From Athripsodes cinereus (taxonomy: Eukaryota > Arthropoda > Insecta > Trichoptera > Leptoceridae): DNA of 64,000 nt. The notes beneath the pieces are model-generated. The model ran no database searches and had not been told where the DNA came from. It saw only the letters and a list, made by a program, of their open reading frames with translations. Below, piece by piece: positions 14,977 to 28,072 of this stretch (position 1 is its first letter; each line of letters begins with the position of its first letter). The stretch covers positions 30,269,542 through 30,333,541 of the forward strand of contig OX388305.1 of NCBI GenBank assembly GCA_947579605.1, read 5' to 3'. The translations under genes were made by a program, and so were the position numbers.

Positions 14977-15164
14977 CTGATGGGGAAGATTGAGGGGCAG
15001 CGTGGTCCTGGTAGAAGGCAAACGTCTTGGCTGCGCAACATAAGAGACTGGACCGGGATGAGACATATGGGAGAGCTGTTCCGGGTCGCGCAGGATAGGG
15101 AAACCTTCGCCAGAGTGATTGCCAACGTCGGGGGGACCTGATACGGCACGAGAAGAAGAAGAAT
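14977..15164 (+). pseudogene. RTE-like LINE reverse transcriptase C-terminus
   Basis: Reads LMGKIEGQRGPGRRQTSWL, then RNIRDWTGMRHMGELF, then RVAQDRETFARVIANVGGT and a stop at 15139-15141. The GR(R)Q.SWLRNIR.WTG signature is typical of the C-terminal tail of a widespread insect endonuclease-reverse transcriptase family. The 3' tail is GCACGAGAAGAAGAAGAA. GC content is visibly higher than in the flanks. A 5'-truncated insertion. Confidence 0.8.
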
Positions 15165-15733
15165 TATAAATTAGCGTATCTATTAATTAAATAAACTCAA
15201 GTCACTCAATAACGGGTGGATAGCCGAAAAAAAATAATACCTGTCATAGTCTATGACTCGTTATGATTTACAAATTTAGATGATTTTAAAAACCTTTTAG
15301 ATGATTTTAAGATGGTTTTCGGGTTCTGTATACAGCGTCATGAAACATCACACGTATTCTAATCATCCTAGAATTGTTATAAATAATCAAAACATAATGT
15401 TAAAAACATCATAAATAACATATACGTATAATACTCGTAAAATAGGAAGAAAATACAAGGTATTACATTAAATTATTTTGCTGCATACCTACATAAAACA
15501 ATATTTATGGCTTTCCGATCATAAAATAGCATAATTTGTAATAAGTAAGGAGTAGGAAGTTGTGTGACGGTTCATTTATTAGGTATACCTACCTACCTAC
15601 CTACCTACCGATTACTGCTAACATACAATACGGGATGTTTGTTTATAATGGATACAAAAATAATATGTACAGGTATATAATATCTGATAACACATACCTA
15701 ATAGAAAAATATATACGGACAAAGAAAGTATAT
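15165..15733. other. AT-rich spacer with (CTAC) run
   Basis: No gene is seen. A short TACC/CTAC simple repeat occupies about 15586-15609. Confidence 0.5.
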
Positions 15734-15965
15734 TTGACTGAGAGGAATGGTGCTCGGAGACGTGGACGTCCGAGGATTAAATGGCAAGATCATTTAAATC
15801 AAATCCTACAGGACGGTCACGTGTTGAACAGGAGAGCATGCATGAGGAATTGTATGACAGTGACGGAAGCGAAAGAAGTATGCAAGGATAGAAGGAAGTG
15901 GCGCTCGATCCTTTCTGCCTACCCCGCGAGGGAATCGGCGTGATGGTATGTATGTATGTATGTAC
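15734..15965 (+). pseudogene. Second-type LINE reverse transcriptase C-terminus with TATG tail
   Basis: The frame reads RRRGRPRIKWQDHLNQIL, then NRRACMRNCMTVTEAKEVC, then KDRRKWRSILSAYPA. This is the usual arginine-rich end of an RTE-like reverse transcriptase. It stops at 15941-15943. The 3' end CTGCCTACCCCGCGAGGGAA is followed by a TATG/TGTA repeat (15943-15965), a typical microsatellite tail of this LINE group. Isolated 3' ends of the same group occur at 26.9, 28.1 and 43.9 kb. 5'-truncated and dead. Confidence 0.8.
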
Positions 15966-17437
15966 AAAGAAAGTAAGTACTGAAAATATGTCAATCAGTT
16001 ATGAATTACGAGTATATTGTTGTGACTAATAATAATAATGTGCTGTGAAATAACAATAGTTCATGTTGATAAAAGAGTTGGTACATTTTTTTACAATGTC
16101 AACTCATAAATCTATATTTACTCGTAACCCATTTCCATGAATTATTGTTCGTGTATTTACAATGAAACAGTAATTATTTTTGAAAGATTTTCAATATTTA
16201 CAATCTAGTAGAAATCACTCATAATATACAATAGAAATTAATAACAATAAGAATTATAAAGAGAAATGTAGCGACTTTTGCATATCTACTATTAGAAACG
16301 TATACATAGACAACGTAGAATATAAATTTAGTTAGTTTTGCGTATGAAATATTGTGTATTACATCCATATAACATACTGTTGGTACTGACTGTATTGATT
16401 GCAGTATACCTACAATATAAGACACGTATATGTATATAATCTGTGCTATATTTACTATGTAGGCATGTATCGACTTCAGCAAATACTATATAATGATACC
16501 GTGTGTATAGGTATACTAACAACTGACCTACATAATTGTGTGTGTGTGTGTGTGTGTATTGTATGCACTGTCCGAGTACCATCTCGATAAAAAAAAACGT
16601 GTTCTATTTGCAACTACACAGGAGTACATTTCCACAAGTGCATGATATCTACTTGTTTGTTTACATTATTTTATATCGACTAATTGCAACTCTGACACAA
16701 ATTACTTTTCAATTTCGATAATGGTGTTCAGAAAGATTATCAACTAAAATCAATATCTACTATTGTTATCTACAACTATGTGGTGGAAATATTTTTAAAC
16801 TATGCTGCTACTAAATATTATTATTATCTTGGGTCTACCAAAATATCGTATACCTACAGAGTAAAGACTTAGAAATAGCTTTAAGGCTCTGAAATTAGTA
16901 AGATATCGATAATGACCATACTTTAATTTAATGCCATCGTTAAAATAGCTTATTAACTCAGAGTAGGTTTATAATATTCCGTATAGCTAATAATAACTTT
17001 GTTTGTAGGTTTTATAATTATTTTTCTCTCATAAAAAAATTATGGTGCAATTAATTATAAATCCCATTTAGTTTGATAGATAGGTGCACTTCTCCTTGGA
17101 TAGTCCGGAGACAATTATGTTTTCCAATTATAAAACAAACGAGATAGTTACATCATTCGCGAATCATGCCATTCTATAGAGAAAACTGAACTTGCGTCAT
17201 CACAGTACATGATAGAAAAATAAAAAGTATACAAATAAAGTCACCCATCTAGAAAAACTCTATTAGACATGAAATCTGTTAATATGATAACGGATAATAC
17301 CTACAATAACACAATATCCAGTCATTGGATGAATGGTCGTTGAATTAAATAAAAATAAATAATCATTTTTAAAAGTACGTTACTCATGTAAAATCGAGTA
17401 TTCAAGACATAAAACTCGTGTAAACAAAACATCATTG
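15966..17437. other. AT-rich region with a GT microsatellite
   Basis: No gene is recognised. The overlapping open frames at 16219-16721 surround a (GT)n run at about 16538-16558 and have low-complexity products. Confidence 0.5.
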
Positions 17438-17593
17438 AGTTCGTCGGTAGCCTGGAGGTGGAGTCTCGGCCTCGTGAACAGGGGGTCCGTGGTTCGATCA
17501 AGTGTCGGCAAACTCCCCTTTCACGACACAAGCTTTTAACTTACTGTGAACGGTGTATAATGTTGTAATTGGGTTTATAACAAAAACTCAGAT
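17438..17593 (+). repeat. tRNA-derived SINE, copy 1
   Basis: The head GTTCGTCGGTAGCCTGGAGG is tRNA-like (box A region), followed by GGTTCGATC, a degraded box B. The body is CTCCCCTTTCACGACACAAG, then TTACTGTGAACGGTGTATAA. It ends with GGGTTTATAACAAAA and CTCAGAT. Related full or partial copies lie at 41.3, 50.9, 54.6 and 61.8 kb. An RNA polymerase III-type SINE about 155 bp long. Confidence 0.8.
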
Positions 17594-17841
17594 ATTTCTT
17601 TTAAAAAAATGTAATGATTTAGAATATTACAAAAGGGTAAATTGAATTTTTATACATCGATTTATTGTCTTGTATAAAAATTATAATAGTTACCTGCTTT
17701 TTATTTCACACATATAGGTATTATAATAATTCGCCCACGTCTATATCTATTGTTCATGAAAACATTCCAATCATGAAAAAACACCCCCATACAAAAGTAA
17801 ACCACAATATTGGGCGGCTATCCGGCTTAGGATCTAGTCAG

Positions 17842-17992
17842 ATAATGCAATTTGAAACTAGTGTTCCTATCTACTATTGTTTGTTAATTCGCAGAGAGAC
17901 GTCTTTCGACTTATAAGGTCATTATCAATCTGCGAAAGACGTCTCTCTGCGAAACAATAGTAGAAAGGAACACTTGTTTCAAATTGCATTAT
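17842..17992. repeat. Foldback hairpin element, copy with full stem
   Basis: Left arm 17842-17908 and right arm 17933-17992 pair over about 60 bp with few mismatches and one 7-nt bulge (GTTAATT). The arms meet at AGAGACGTCTTTCG and CGAAAGACGTCTCT. The loop is 24 nt (17909-17932). The conserved tail GGAATTCTACTACG, then CACCGACACAATTAATATCT follows to about 18047. It shares loop, stem tip and tail with the copy at 54.8 kb. Transposon class unknown. Confidence 0.85.
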
Positions 17993-18047
17993 TATGGAAT
18001 TCTACTACGTGTCCACCGACACAATTAATATCTTGTCAGATATTCGG

Positions 18048-19258
18048 TTTAAGGTCAAAGATTCTACTATCCGTTTCACCACTTATTTTCATTATTATTA
18101 TTAGGTATTATTAATGAGAAACAATAGTGATATATTAATGGCGCTCCAACAACACAATTCAATAACAATGGAGATAAATTTATATAAACACATAATATTG
18201 TTACCAACTTCACTATACAGTATACATATTATCAGTAAGTACTTCTATTGTATTGGTGAACTGTTTGATGACAAGGAATGAAGGATGATAAATATTCACA
18301 GCACAATAATATAATAGGTAGTACAGACTACAGCTGATGACGTCTTTCCTTTTTGTGAAGGGTATTAACATTTACCGTATAGCAGTGATATTCTAAGCAC
18401 ACAGTAGGGTTCATTGGATTACAGTAGGTAGGTAGGAAAGAACATGTAGCAGAATATAATTATTTATTACATCTTTATCCTGTACCAATTCGATATTTTC
18501 CACAAGTGGGGTAGTCAGTAGACTAACAGCTGATAAAATAAACAAACCAGTCGTGTCATGCCTCAGTGCCAATAAAAAATAAAACATTTACAGTAAGTGG
18601 TATACCTCATCGCTGAAATGTCTTGTCTCGTGATGTTACACAATTCATATAAACCTTTTACAGGACACTCGAAAACTAACATAACAGAGAACAAATATTT
18701 CAGATTTAGAATTAATAAAGATAAATACGAAGTTTTAAGATATATATTAATCTGCGTGAGAAATTATACAAAACGGTCAAACGATAAAACATCTGTTGAA
18801 ATGAAAATGTGTTATCAAAATATAATAAATTAAAATAATAATTTATCTTATTGGGAGATGATAAGGGATGTATGAACATTTATATAATTTATATAAGTAT
18901 CTGTTAAACAATAATATTATAATAATTATACTGTATAGTACCTACCTATGAACCCACCCGCATTACAGTGTTTTTATATATAAAACCTTGTAAATCCTCT
19001 TGTGTATTTGAAACAGGAAGACTTCATAAAGGATAAAATATAAAACAGTAGATATGAAAGATGAGAAACACGTGCCATCAAAATTTTATATTGTTCTCGT
19101 TTCATAATAATGATAAACAAATAAAAACAAAACATATTATCTTCTTAATAAATAAGTTCAAAACGCGTATTCTGATTAAAAAGATTACTTGAAATTTACA
19201 TCATAATTTGTAATAATTTCAGATATTACTTATTCCCGTAATTTGTATCGAATTTTCA
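18048..19258. other. AT-rich spacer
   Basis: No gene or defined repeat is recognised. The open frame at 18597-18833 (+) is lysine/tyrosine-rich and matches nothing I know. Confidence 0.45.
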
Positions 19259-19591
19259 TCTAATATATAAAATTCTCGTGTCACGGTGTTTGTTATCATA
19301 CCTACTCCTTCGAAATGGCTGGACCGATTTTGATGAAATTTTGAGTGCTTATCGGGTAGGTCTGAGAACTAGCCAACATCTATTTTTCATACCCCTAAAA
19401 GTTAAGGGTGGTCCACCCCGATTTTCATTTTATTTTTTGGTCAATTTTTTTCTTATTTTTTATGATGAGCCATTAAAAAATACATATAGCCCTAAATTTT
19501 TACTCTTCTACCATCAACGCCTTTTTTTTAATAGTGATATCAGTATATGGCAAAATGTACATGGCAAAATAACGTTTGCCGGGTCAGCTAG
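19259..19591 (+). mobile_element. Non-autonomous Helitron-like element, copy 2
   Basis: Begins TCTAATATATAAAATTCTCG and ends GGGTCAGCTAG, inserted between A (19258) and T (19592). A GGCAAA/TTTGCC hairpin lies about 10 nt before the CTAG end. The interior contains GACCGATTTTGATGAAATTT and GGTGGTCCACCCC, shared with the inverted copy at 13704-14058. 333 bp and no protein coded; the open frame across it is incidental. Confidence 0.85.
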
Positions 19592-20260
19592 TATTATTAT
19601 AAGATTTACAACATGCACGCACACCTCTGAAGAAAACAATAAAACTCTATGATTAAATCTCTTCTTATATCTCTGCGTTTATGTACTTATGTATGTACTT
19701 ATGTCACAATTAAAATATATACTTAATTATAAAAAGAAATGCAAGACAATATCAAAATGAATTAAAATTGGAGTAAAAAATTCGAAATATTTTATCGGCG
19801 AAAAATCAAATTATACGACAATATACTGAAATCTTAGACATTCAGTTCCTTTGTAATGTAATAATGTTAGAAATTACATTCCAAGTATGTATCAGATTCA
19901 TCACACACATTCTTCTCTACATACAAAATTGTATAATAATATTATGTATGTATGTATGTTTACTTGGATAAAGAAAATAAAATGACACGTGAAACACGAT
20001 ATTCAGCGAAACGTGTTAAGAAGCAAAACTAATAATAATGTAAAATATTTATTAACAGAAATGTATTTATTTATTTATTCATCACAAACATACGTCAACA
20101 GGCCCAACATATACATATTAAAAATATACACAATAGCAAAGGACATGAGCAATGCTGTGCCCCTTTACACGCATAAATGTGTTATTTCCTGAGCCACCAC
20201 TCCCAAACCCCCACCCACGCAGGACAATATTAATGACAATATGTATAACGAGTTACAATC
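19592..20260. other. Spacer with possible LINE tail
   Basis: Mostly AT-rich with a TATG run near 19943-19960. Around 20060-20225 a TTTATTTATTTATTCATC start followed by a C-rich stretch (CACTCCCAAACCCCCACCC) looks like the inverse 3' end of some retroelement. I cannot name it. Confidence 0.35.
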
Positions 20261-20578
20261 CATTGGATTGTTCTGCAACGAGTTTGGATTTTCTTCTTCA
20301 TTACTCCCTATTTTCAGCCAGTCCCTTCAGTTCTACGTAGGTGCCACAGTGAATGTCCTTCAGTTGGTCCATACACCATATAAGCGTCTCTTGGTCGGCC
20401 TCTACCATTTCTGCCTTCGGTCCTACCCTCCGCGATGGTGAAAAGCAGTCTTGGGTGACTGATGTTGTGGCCGATCCAGTTAGCTCGTTGTTGGCCGATT
20501 CTTTTAAGGAGTTGCCTTTTTTCGCCTACCCTAGTTAACACCTCTTCGTTGTCGACGTGTTCCGACCAATGGATTTAA
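20261..20578 (-). pseudogene. LINE reverse transcriptase C-terminal fragment (61-kb family)
   Basis: The minus strand reads LTRVGEKRQLLKRIGQQRAN, then WIGHNISHPRL and GRGRPRDAYM. It matches the ORF at 60986-61597 block by block, including the 3' end CCATTGGATTG at 20262. Frame shifts break the reading after the GRGRPRDAYM block and before LTRV. A dead copy. Confidence 0.85.
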
Positions 20579-21845
20579 TCTTTTCCACAGCATCGTTTGA
20601 TTAGGGACTCGTATGTAGAATATGTACCAATAATTTAGTTTTAGTACAAAACCAGTGGGTTATTTCGATAATTGATATTCAAGTATACTGTATGTATATA
20701 CCTTCCTACCTAATATTTTTCAGTGATAGGAACATGTAATAATTTATTTATTCATAATTTATGGCATGTGTTTTAAAGATTTTTTTTTGGTATCAGAATT
20801 AGAAATAATGTATAACCTCCTCGTCATTGTTAAATATTAAAATTAAAATGCAGCTCTTTATTTAGTCTGACAGCTACGAGTATCAGATGTGTAGATCTGA
20901 TTTGTTATTATAATTTGAAATATTTCAGGTTTTCTCTTCGTTCAACAATTTCAGGAAAAGGGGGCAGCTTTCCACTTCGATGATAATTTTTCACAGTATT
21001 TTCATACTTGAACATTATTTTTCGATTACTTCCCTACTTTTTTGATATCCTTAAGGGAGGAGGCTCCATCATTTTACCTCCTCCCCTGGGTATGAAAAAA
21101 ACTTAAACTTAAGTTTTTTTTTTATCAAAATAAGCATCTAATAGACAGAAGGTGAATAAATTTTATAAGGGATACATTATAAGTTGTTCCTTGTCTAGAA
21201 TTTACTACTATATTTATAGAGAAGAATTTTCCCAGACGAGATTTCTAAACCATTTTAAGATAATCTTTTGGAAGTATTTAAGCGCTCGATAATAAGTTTG
21301 GTAGTTTTAGTTGCTATGTCAAACTAAAATTTACCTACTTTGAGGAAGTATGTCAACTGGAAGGAATTCGTAAAGAGATGAGAGAATAATTCTGAAATTT
21401 CATTGAAGAAGGAATGGGGATGATAAATTATATGCTTATTTAAGAAGGTACGTAACTCAGATGCTGTGTAAGTGCGCGCCATTATGCCTACTTAGGTACT
21501 TACTTAATATTATAATAGCTTCTGCAAAATACCGCAGCTAAGTTCACATAATAATATAAAGTTAAAAATATGCTGACTCATCTCTGAAAATTACAAATTA
21601 CATAACAATAATAAATACTTGTAATAACTTGAAAAAATAATCTTTAACCTCATAAAAGCAAGTTCATCTCACAATTAACCATTGTAATATCTGAAAATAT
21701 ATTTTAACGTGATCTAGCGAGGCAGTGTAATTTCTTTACTACATTAGAATAGTTATGTGATTAATATTATTGCATTGTTTTATTTGTAGTATTTTTTTTA
21801 TGAAATTTGCTAAATTATTAGCCGTGAAGAAATTAAAAATACTTC
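20579..21845. other. AT-rich spacer
   Basis: No gene recognised. A short block ACAATTAACCATTGTAA near 21673 matches part of the dispersed repeat at 8.6 and 51.8 kb. Confidence 0.45.
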
Positions 21846-21851
21846 ATTTAA

Positions 21852-22177
21852 AGTGAGGTTCCCAATTTTTTTTTTCTCATGGACCACTTTCAAAAATTTG
21901 CTGGCTACGGTGGACCCCCTGTATTTCTACTCCCCGTCGCTAAATTTTTGAAATGGTATAGGAATTTGAAATATTTCAAAACCTCCTCGGTTTTCTTACA
22001 GAATATTTTTTCAAAGTACCTTTTCTACAATGAAACGGGTAGTTGTACCGACTATTGTTTACGTCAATATCTGGTGCTTTTACCGAATATCCGATACTCT
22101 AACTATGGATTCGTGAACCCCCGTCGAGTCTCTCATGGACCTCTGGGGGTCCACTTGGACCACTTTGGGAATCACTG
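21852..22177. mobile_element. hAT-type MITE, copy B (inverted relative to copy A)
   Basis: The ends are AGTGAGGTTCCCAA (left, slightly damaged) and TTGGGAATCACTG (right). They are flanked by ATTTAAA on both sides (21846 on, and 22178 on), in line with an 8-bp hAT duplication. The interior GGAATTTGAAATATTTCAAA followed by CTCCTCGGTTTTCTTACAGA is the reverse complement of the interior of the element at 5202-5691. The open frame at 21879-22178 is incidental. Confidence 0.8.
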
Positions 22178-22185
22178 ATTTAAAA

Positions 22186-23639
22186 AATAGGTGAAAGTGT
22201 GATTATCCATAACAATTTGTAAATAAATAAATTTGTTTAATTAATTCACATTATGAAAATATAGTCGACTCGTGCTGAATCAATATGTATTACTTTAGGA
22301 GATGAGAGATTATTTGATCATTTATGAAAAGAAATGTAATTGTACGATGAGAATCGTGTACCTACCTACTTTATTTTATTCTAGCCTAAGATGGTCCCGT
22401 AGGAAATCACAACTTCGGATTTACACTCATTGAAATCCCAAAGTTACCATAAGTTAGATTAATATTAGAGATATATACATACAGCTATATATACATACCT
22501 ATTACGAACAGAGAGGTAAACACTATTAAAAATGTTATCAAGGTATACGAGTATGCTGTTCTCTATCAGTTTGCCATCTGATTCCCGACCTCTTATCGCG
22601 TAACAATGTTGAATGTGGTTGAGTATCAATACAATTCTTTTAGTTATCGGTTGTTTATATACTGATCTTACAAGTTTGTGTATAGATATTTATTACAAAT
22701 TCGGGATAGCAAATACCTACCATTTGAAAAGCAATGGAATTGAGAAAATATCTTTTCAATTTAATAGTTCATCAAACCTACAAGGATAAAAAACATATTG
22801 TTTAGAAAACAATAGAAAAGAAAGAGTCCCATAAAAGTTAGAAAAAATAATTATAATAATATAACTAACTTGTCCCAAAATGATTCTACCCTAATACAGA
22901 AGAGAATAGTTTTTGTACGTGTACGTATGTATGGGATTCTTTATAGGATTGACGTCACAGGGTGGTGGATGGGGGAGGATTGGTGAACATATTATTGTAT
23001 GTAGTATGATCCACTCTGGGTGCTTGGGGGGTGAGACGAAATGAAAGATAAACGGGAGCCAACAACTGAGAGAAAGTATCAACATCAGTACATCTCTATT
23101 CAGTATCACATCACACATACCTAAACATTGTCATATAGATAAATATACTATGTACTAAATACTAAACCGAGATTACTAACATATCCTTAAGCTTCTGTTG
23201 AGTGATTGACGAAATAATTCTGAAACATTACAATACCAAAACATAATTGTTTCAAATACTAGAATATTAATTATATTCCAATTGTTTATATTTATATTCC
23301 TCTTCAGTGCGATTGTTATCGTGATACTATTTTGGAATATTGAATATAATTAAACAATTATATAGGTATAAATAAATTATGATTATTATTCCCTTCAACT
23401 ACATATTAATAATAATAGTTGTGAATGATAAAAGGAACAATCACTCATACGAGCGATTTAATAAATAGATATTCTATATTAATTTCAATTCATTTTAATT
23501 TTAGGAATGATTTACAATAACTGTTATTTCAAATAATCGTATTTATAGTGTTGCTAATTTTACATCATATTATTTTTACTGTAGTAGCAGTAGTATTTAT
23601 CATTTAAATATTATTGATGTTTAATCAATTACTTCATTT
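22186..23639. other. AT-rich spacer
   Basis: No gene recognised. The GC-richer patch at about 22935-23050 (GGTGGTGGATGGGGGAGG) has no identifiable homology. Confidence 0.4.
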
Positions 23640-23788
23640 TTAGTAAATTATTTTTTGGTTGCTGTTTGATCTGTAAACAATATTTATTATTTCACCCATT
23701 GTTATATCATTGTAAACATATCATTGTCATTCGTTTTGGCTTACACCGTGATTTTATAAAGTAAATAAAAAAATAAATAAATAAAGGA
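23640..23788 (+). repeat. Probable LINE 3' end with AAATAAATAAATAAA tail
   Basis: Ends in GTAAATAAAAAAATAAATAA, the same kind of tail as the Jockey/CR1-like copy at 45.28 kb. It is preceded by a T-rich 3' UTR-like stretch. No coding part is left. Confidence 0.4.
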
Positions 23789-26700
23789 AAAAGTTTACTA
23801 CCGTGTATATTGGTAAAACAAAAATATTTTATGTAACAATATCTTAAATATATTTAGTAGATGTTGTTTAACAAGAAAATATACCTTTACCTTAATAAGA
23901 AGGCGCATTATTAAACTACATAGGTGCCAAGTACTACATTATTGATATTCTGTGCAATTTCTGGTACAGGATTGGCCTACCACTCTTTTAAGTAAGTTTT
24001 CCAGTGTCATAATGTAAAAAGTAGAGGTATTCGTAAAACATCATGTACAAGACAATTAACATCTTCAATTCAGCGATGAGGCGTGTCATCCATTATGAAT
24101 GGCAATAGAGTGGGGGGAGTCGACTTCGCAAGCGAGATAGACGTAGAGACTGAAAGAAATGGATGTATTCATCCCTTTATGTGTCTAGAAAAATCGACTA
24201 TTCACGGAATGTAAGTACACAATGATGCTCGTTGCAAAGCAATGTATTTTTCCATTTTTCTTTCGCTTTCCTTTAATCAATATGTGGATATTTGTATTTA
24301 TAACCGCTATAGAAACACAAACTAGACAATTGTTATAAAATCAATCCCTTTTATGAAAAAAAAATAATAAATTGTGCGTTGTCGGAGAATAATTTGTATG
24401 TAACGTATACCTGATAATTCCTTAACGTGTGGCTGGTCTTTAAATGTAGAAAAGTATATATTATTACAGGCTATGAAAAGTGAAAACACCTTTCAATTAA
24501 TTTAAATGATATTTATCCTCAAAATATATCCAATAATCATTTTGAAATTCGTGAAATATGATTTTTATGTTATTTTTTTTATTTTTCTCTCAATTCAAGT
24601 TCAAGGCAAATATGTATTTTTTTTCCCTATGTAAATAAAATAAAATATTAGATAAAACACCCGCACTGCAGTATATCGGTTTCGTTTTTGATGCTCTATA
24701 ATAAGAATAATATTGGGAAGATGATGTGAGAAGTGGTGGTGGAGGGGGGTTAACATAATATTATTGAGATGATATCGAATTATCGAGGTAAATCATTTCA
24801 TCTTAATAAAATGTCTACAACATATTCTTATTATGTGTGTATATATGTGGACAGTTTGTAGATCACCGTTACTCTAGCATTTTTAAAACTTTATACCTAA
24901 CCATATCTTGTTAAGTTTTTTATTTATTCAATCGCTTTCAATAAATCATTAAATTGACAATTCAATAAAACAAAAATGCTTCCGAGTAGCAATCATGAGT
25001 TATAACAAGCGCAGAAATGCTTACGTTTTTTCACATACATTGAAAGAACTATACACACTCGAATTTCCTATTTATCTACTTCTTCGTAGATTACTTTTTC
25101 TCACGGATATAAAAACTGCCCCGTACATAACTAATAAATCATGAAAAAAACAGAATATACGTGTAATGGGATCAGAAAAATAATTCTTTATATCGAGAAT
25201 AAAACTAAAATTAAACAAATTTAAACTAAACCTAGATATTAACAATGGGAATAACAGAAATAAAAGCGTCCAGAAATATTTTGGGTTTTAAGACAGTGAG
25301 CCCTGGGGTCAAAGAATAACAAAGTGGTGTGAAAATTTATTTTCCTGCCATAGTTGACATTCCAACCAACGCTACTCTACACCAAGAGAGTTGGGACACA
25401 AAGGAAAAAGATATAGTTCGCCATGCAACAACTAAACGCTAATCAAGATCAACTTTCAGATCCTCTACGTCAATCGGGGGCCACGAAGTTGTGAGGTCAC
25501 GACCACATAAAATGTTAATTAAAGACACTTTAAATCACCTTTTATTTTAGACATGTACCAACCCTACCAAACAATCGGTAGGGATTTTTATTGAGATATC
25601 GGTACATTTAATAAGGTGCCGCTGGCATCACAAGATTGATAATATGGTTATAATAAGCAAAAATATTTTCAGATCAAATTTCATATTATTTATATAAAAC
25701 ATTCCAAACTAATGCCCCAAATAAAAGATGTCATTATTATTTTATCTGAATAAAAATAATTGGAAATCAGAAGCAAGATACTTACCTAAATCCCCTCTTA
25801 AATTCTCGGAAATTTAATCTTATTCTATCGCATCGATATCATCTACATAATAGTTCTATTAATAATAAATCCAGTACTTAAATAAACTCGTTAGTAAATA
25901 TTTTGTAGGTTATTCAAAACGCAGATATTCAAGATTATTTTTTTCTTTCATTGGCATTTCATTTCTCGAGTTTTTCATAATTGCTGAAATTTACATCAAA
26001 AGTGAAATATAAATCTGTATAATGGGGTAGTTTGGATGGACGAAGCTTGGTAGTACAATGGTAGTAAAAAAACTAAGCTCGTCCATTGTAAATAGTAAAG
26101 TAAAATAATCTCGTCCATTGTACAAAACTATTTGTGTATACCATGTTGTACTCCTATTATTTTTGTCTAAAAATGTTGTATTATTATTGTTGTATTATAA
26201 CGACTAAATTACATAAAACAATAATGAAACATTTCATGATTTTTTTCAGCAAAGGGGAATGAAGCGTACACATTTTATGAAAAAAATCTTCTATGATATA
26301 TACGCCAGTAAGGTAGACAGATTTAACACACAGGTAACGATACTTATTATAAATTCACTAAATTATAAATTATGGGATGTCCTGATCTCTCGTAAAAGAT
26401 AGATTAGAATAGAAATTATGGAATGCAATCACTACAACTTCGTGTTTTAAATTGAAAGTATGATAAGAACAAACTGATAAATATATTTTTTTATTTATCT
26501 TTTTCTTTTTATACCCGTATACGCATGATTCTTGTATTAAAATACCTACGTATTGAGTTTCGTGTGATATCAGGGGTATCTGCTTTCACAAACACCAGAT
26601 GACAATCGTTTGTATTGATGTTTTGCAGATTGATGAATCGCAATTTTATATATTCATAGAAAATTCATGGATTTCGGAGTTACATACTACGGACTTTTAT

Positions 26701-26900
26701 ACAAAACAATATAATACTGTCGTAAGCTGTATTTTTTTATAGAACTACATATGTAATGCGAGATATATTCTTCTGTATATTGAAATAGATCAAAATTGGA
26801 TTACTTACAAAGGAAATTAATGTTCCATGGAGTACCCGGTCTTAGTCTCCCACTCTTTTCCGTATGTTTCGTGTGTCATATAGAAGGCAGGTGCTCGGAA
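23789..26900. other. AT-rich non-coding region
   Basis: No gene recognised. The more balanced stretch at 25255-25520 (for example GGGGTCAAAG, CCACGAAGTTGTGAGGTCAC) may be an old repeat but matches nothing I know. At 26034-26125 the block TCGTCCATTGTA occurs twice directly, with a partial inverse copy before them. Confidence 0.4.
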
Positions 26901-26945
26901 ATAATTCTTCTGCCTACCCCACTAGTGGGATATGCCGTGATGATA
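26901..26945 (+). repeat. RTE-like LINE 3' terminal fragment
   Basis: TTCTGCCTACCCCACTAGTG, then GGATATGCCGTGATG, matches the 3' end at 15.92-15.95 kb. Only the end is present. Confidence 0.6.
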
Positions 26946-27729
26946 TACCTAGTATTAGTTTTATTAATAATAAACACGAGAATTATTTATCATACATTCG
27001 TCGGAAAACAATCATACTTATGTGGGGAAAAAAATAAAACAATCATTAATAAAACATCTACAAATATCATACATACATGTTGCTTGTAGCATTGATTTAA
27101 GTGAATTGAATAAAACGTGTATTGTTATAGGTAATACGGTGAGTTGTTGATGATAAAAGAAAATTTGTGAAATATTTTATTTCCCTTTTACGCTCCACTA
27201 GGGAATAACATTCATTGAAATTAAATTGTTATTATTATTATCGTGGTAAAGCTTCGAATAAACCACCAACAAATGAAAATCAGAGATTCGTACGACTACA
27301 TGTACAAAAGGTCCAAATATCGGAAACCAATATTGTCATACATAAACATAATATGAATTATAAAGCTACATACAACTTATTTGTAAATATAAGTAGGTAC
27401 CACTCGATAACAATATGAAATAAAATATCTCATTTATAGTATTGAATTGTTGTTTATTTAATTTTCACGCAGCACGCCTCGATACAAACCAACCTAGTGA
27501 GGCTGCTGCAACATTTTTGTTCCCATATTGGTGATGTATTGTCTTTGAATTTGTGTGTATATATGATTGAATAGAGTTTATTATTATTATTTGAGACTGT
27601 GCAACACGCCTTTTTTTATTTATAATACCAGGATAATCTAAGTGTTTTTTTTTATATTGATAAAATATTTTAAACATTAATTGATGTGATTTTATTATTA
27701 AACAGGTATTTAAAAAAAATGTTTTAATA
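26946..27729. other. AT-rich spacer
   Basis: No gene recognised. The open frame at 27465-27767 (-) is a lysine/isoleucine-rich chance frame. Confidence 0.4.
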
Positions 27730-27886
27730 AGGATCCCTAATTTATTTTGAAAATAAAATATAGCCATGTCACCCGGGGATATTGTAGCTTCCCAACAGTG
27801 AAAGAATTTTTCAAATCGGTTCAGTAGTTTCGGAGCCTATTCTATGCATACAATCAAATCTTTCCTCTTTATAATATTAGTATAGA
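27730..27886 (-). mobile_element. Helitron-type 5' end (second family)
   Basis: On the minus strand it begins TCTATACTAATATTATAAAG after an A. It continues with GGCTCCGAAACTACTGAACC, a very common insect Helitron 5' region. The other end cannot be fixed, because no CTAG end followed by T is clear within 400 bp. Treated as a partial copy. Confidence 0.6.
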
Positions 27887-28072
27887 TTAATGGATATTTA
27901 TTTTTCACAGAAGAATATACAGTAAATATCCCAGTGATGATAAAATGAGTAGTGCTGTTTTTGACTAATTACCTATCCTTAAAACATGCAAGTGTCAAAT
28001 TTTAAACTAAATTGAATTATAATTATAATACAAGTTGACATACATATAATAAATACTAACTATATACCCTCA

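Noticed and set aside
27465..27767. 100-codon minus-strand frame
   Set aside because: Low-complexity lysine/isoleucine-rich product overlapping a Helitron end; probably chance.
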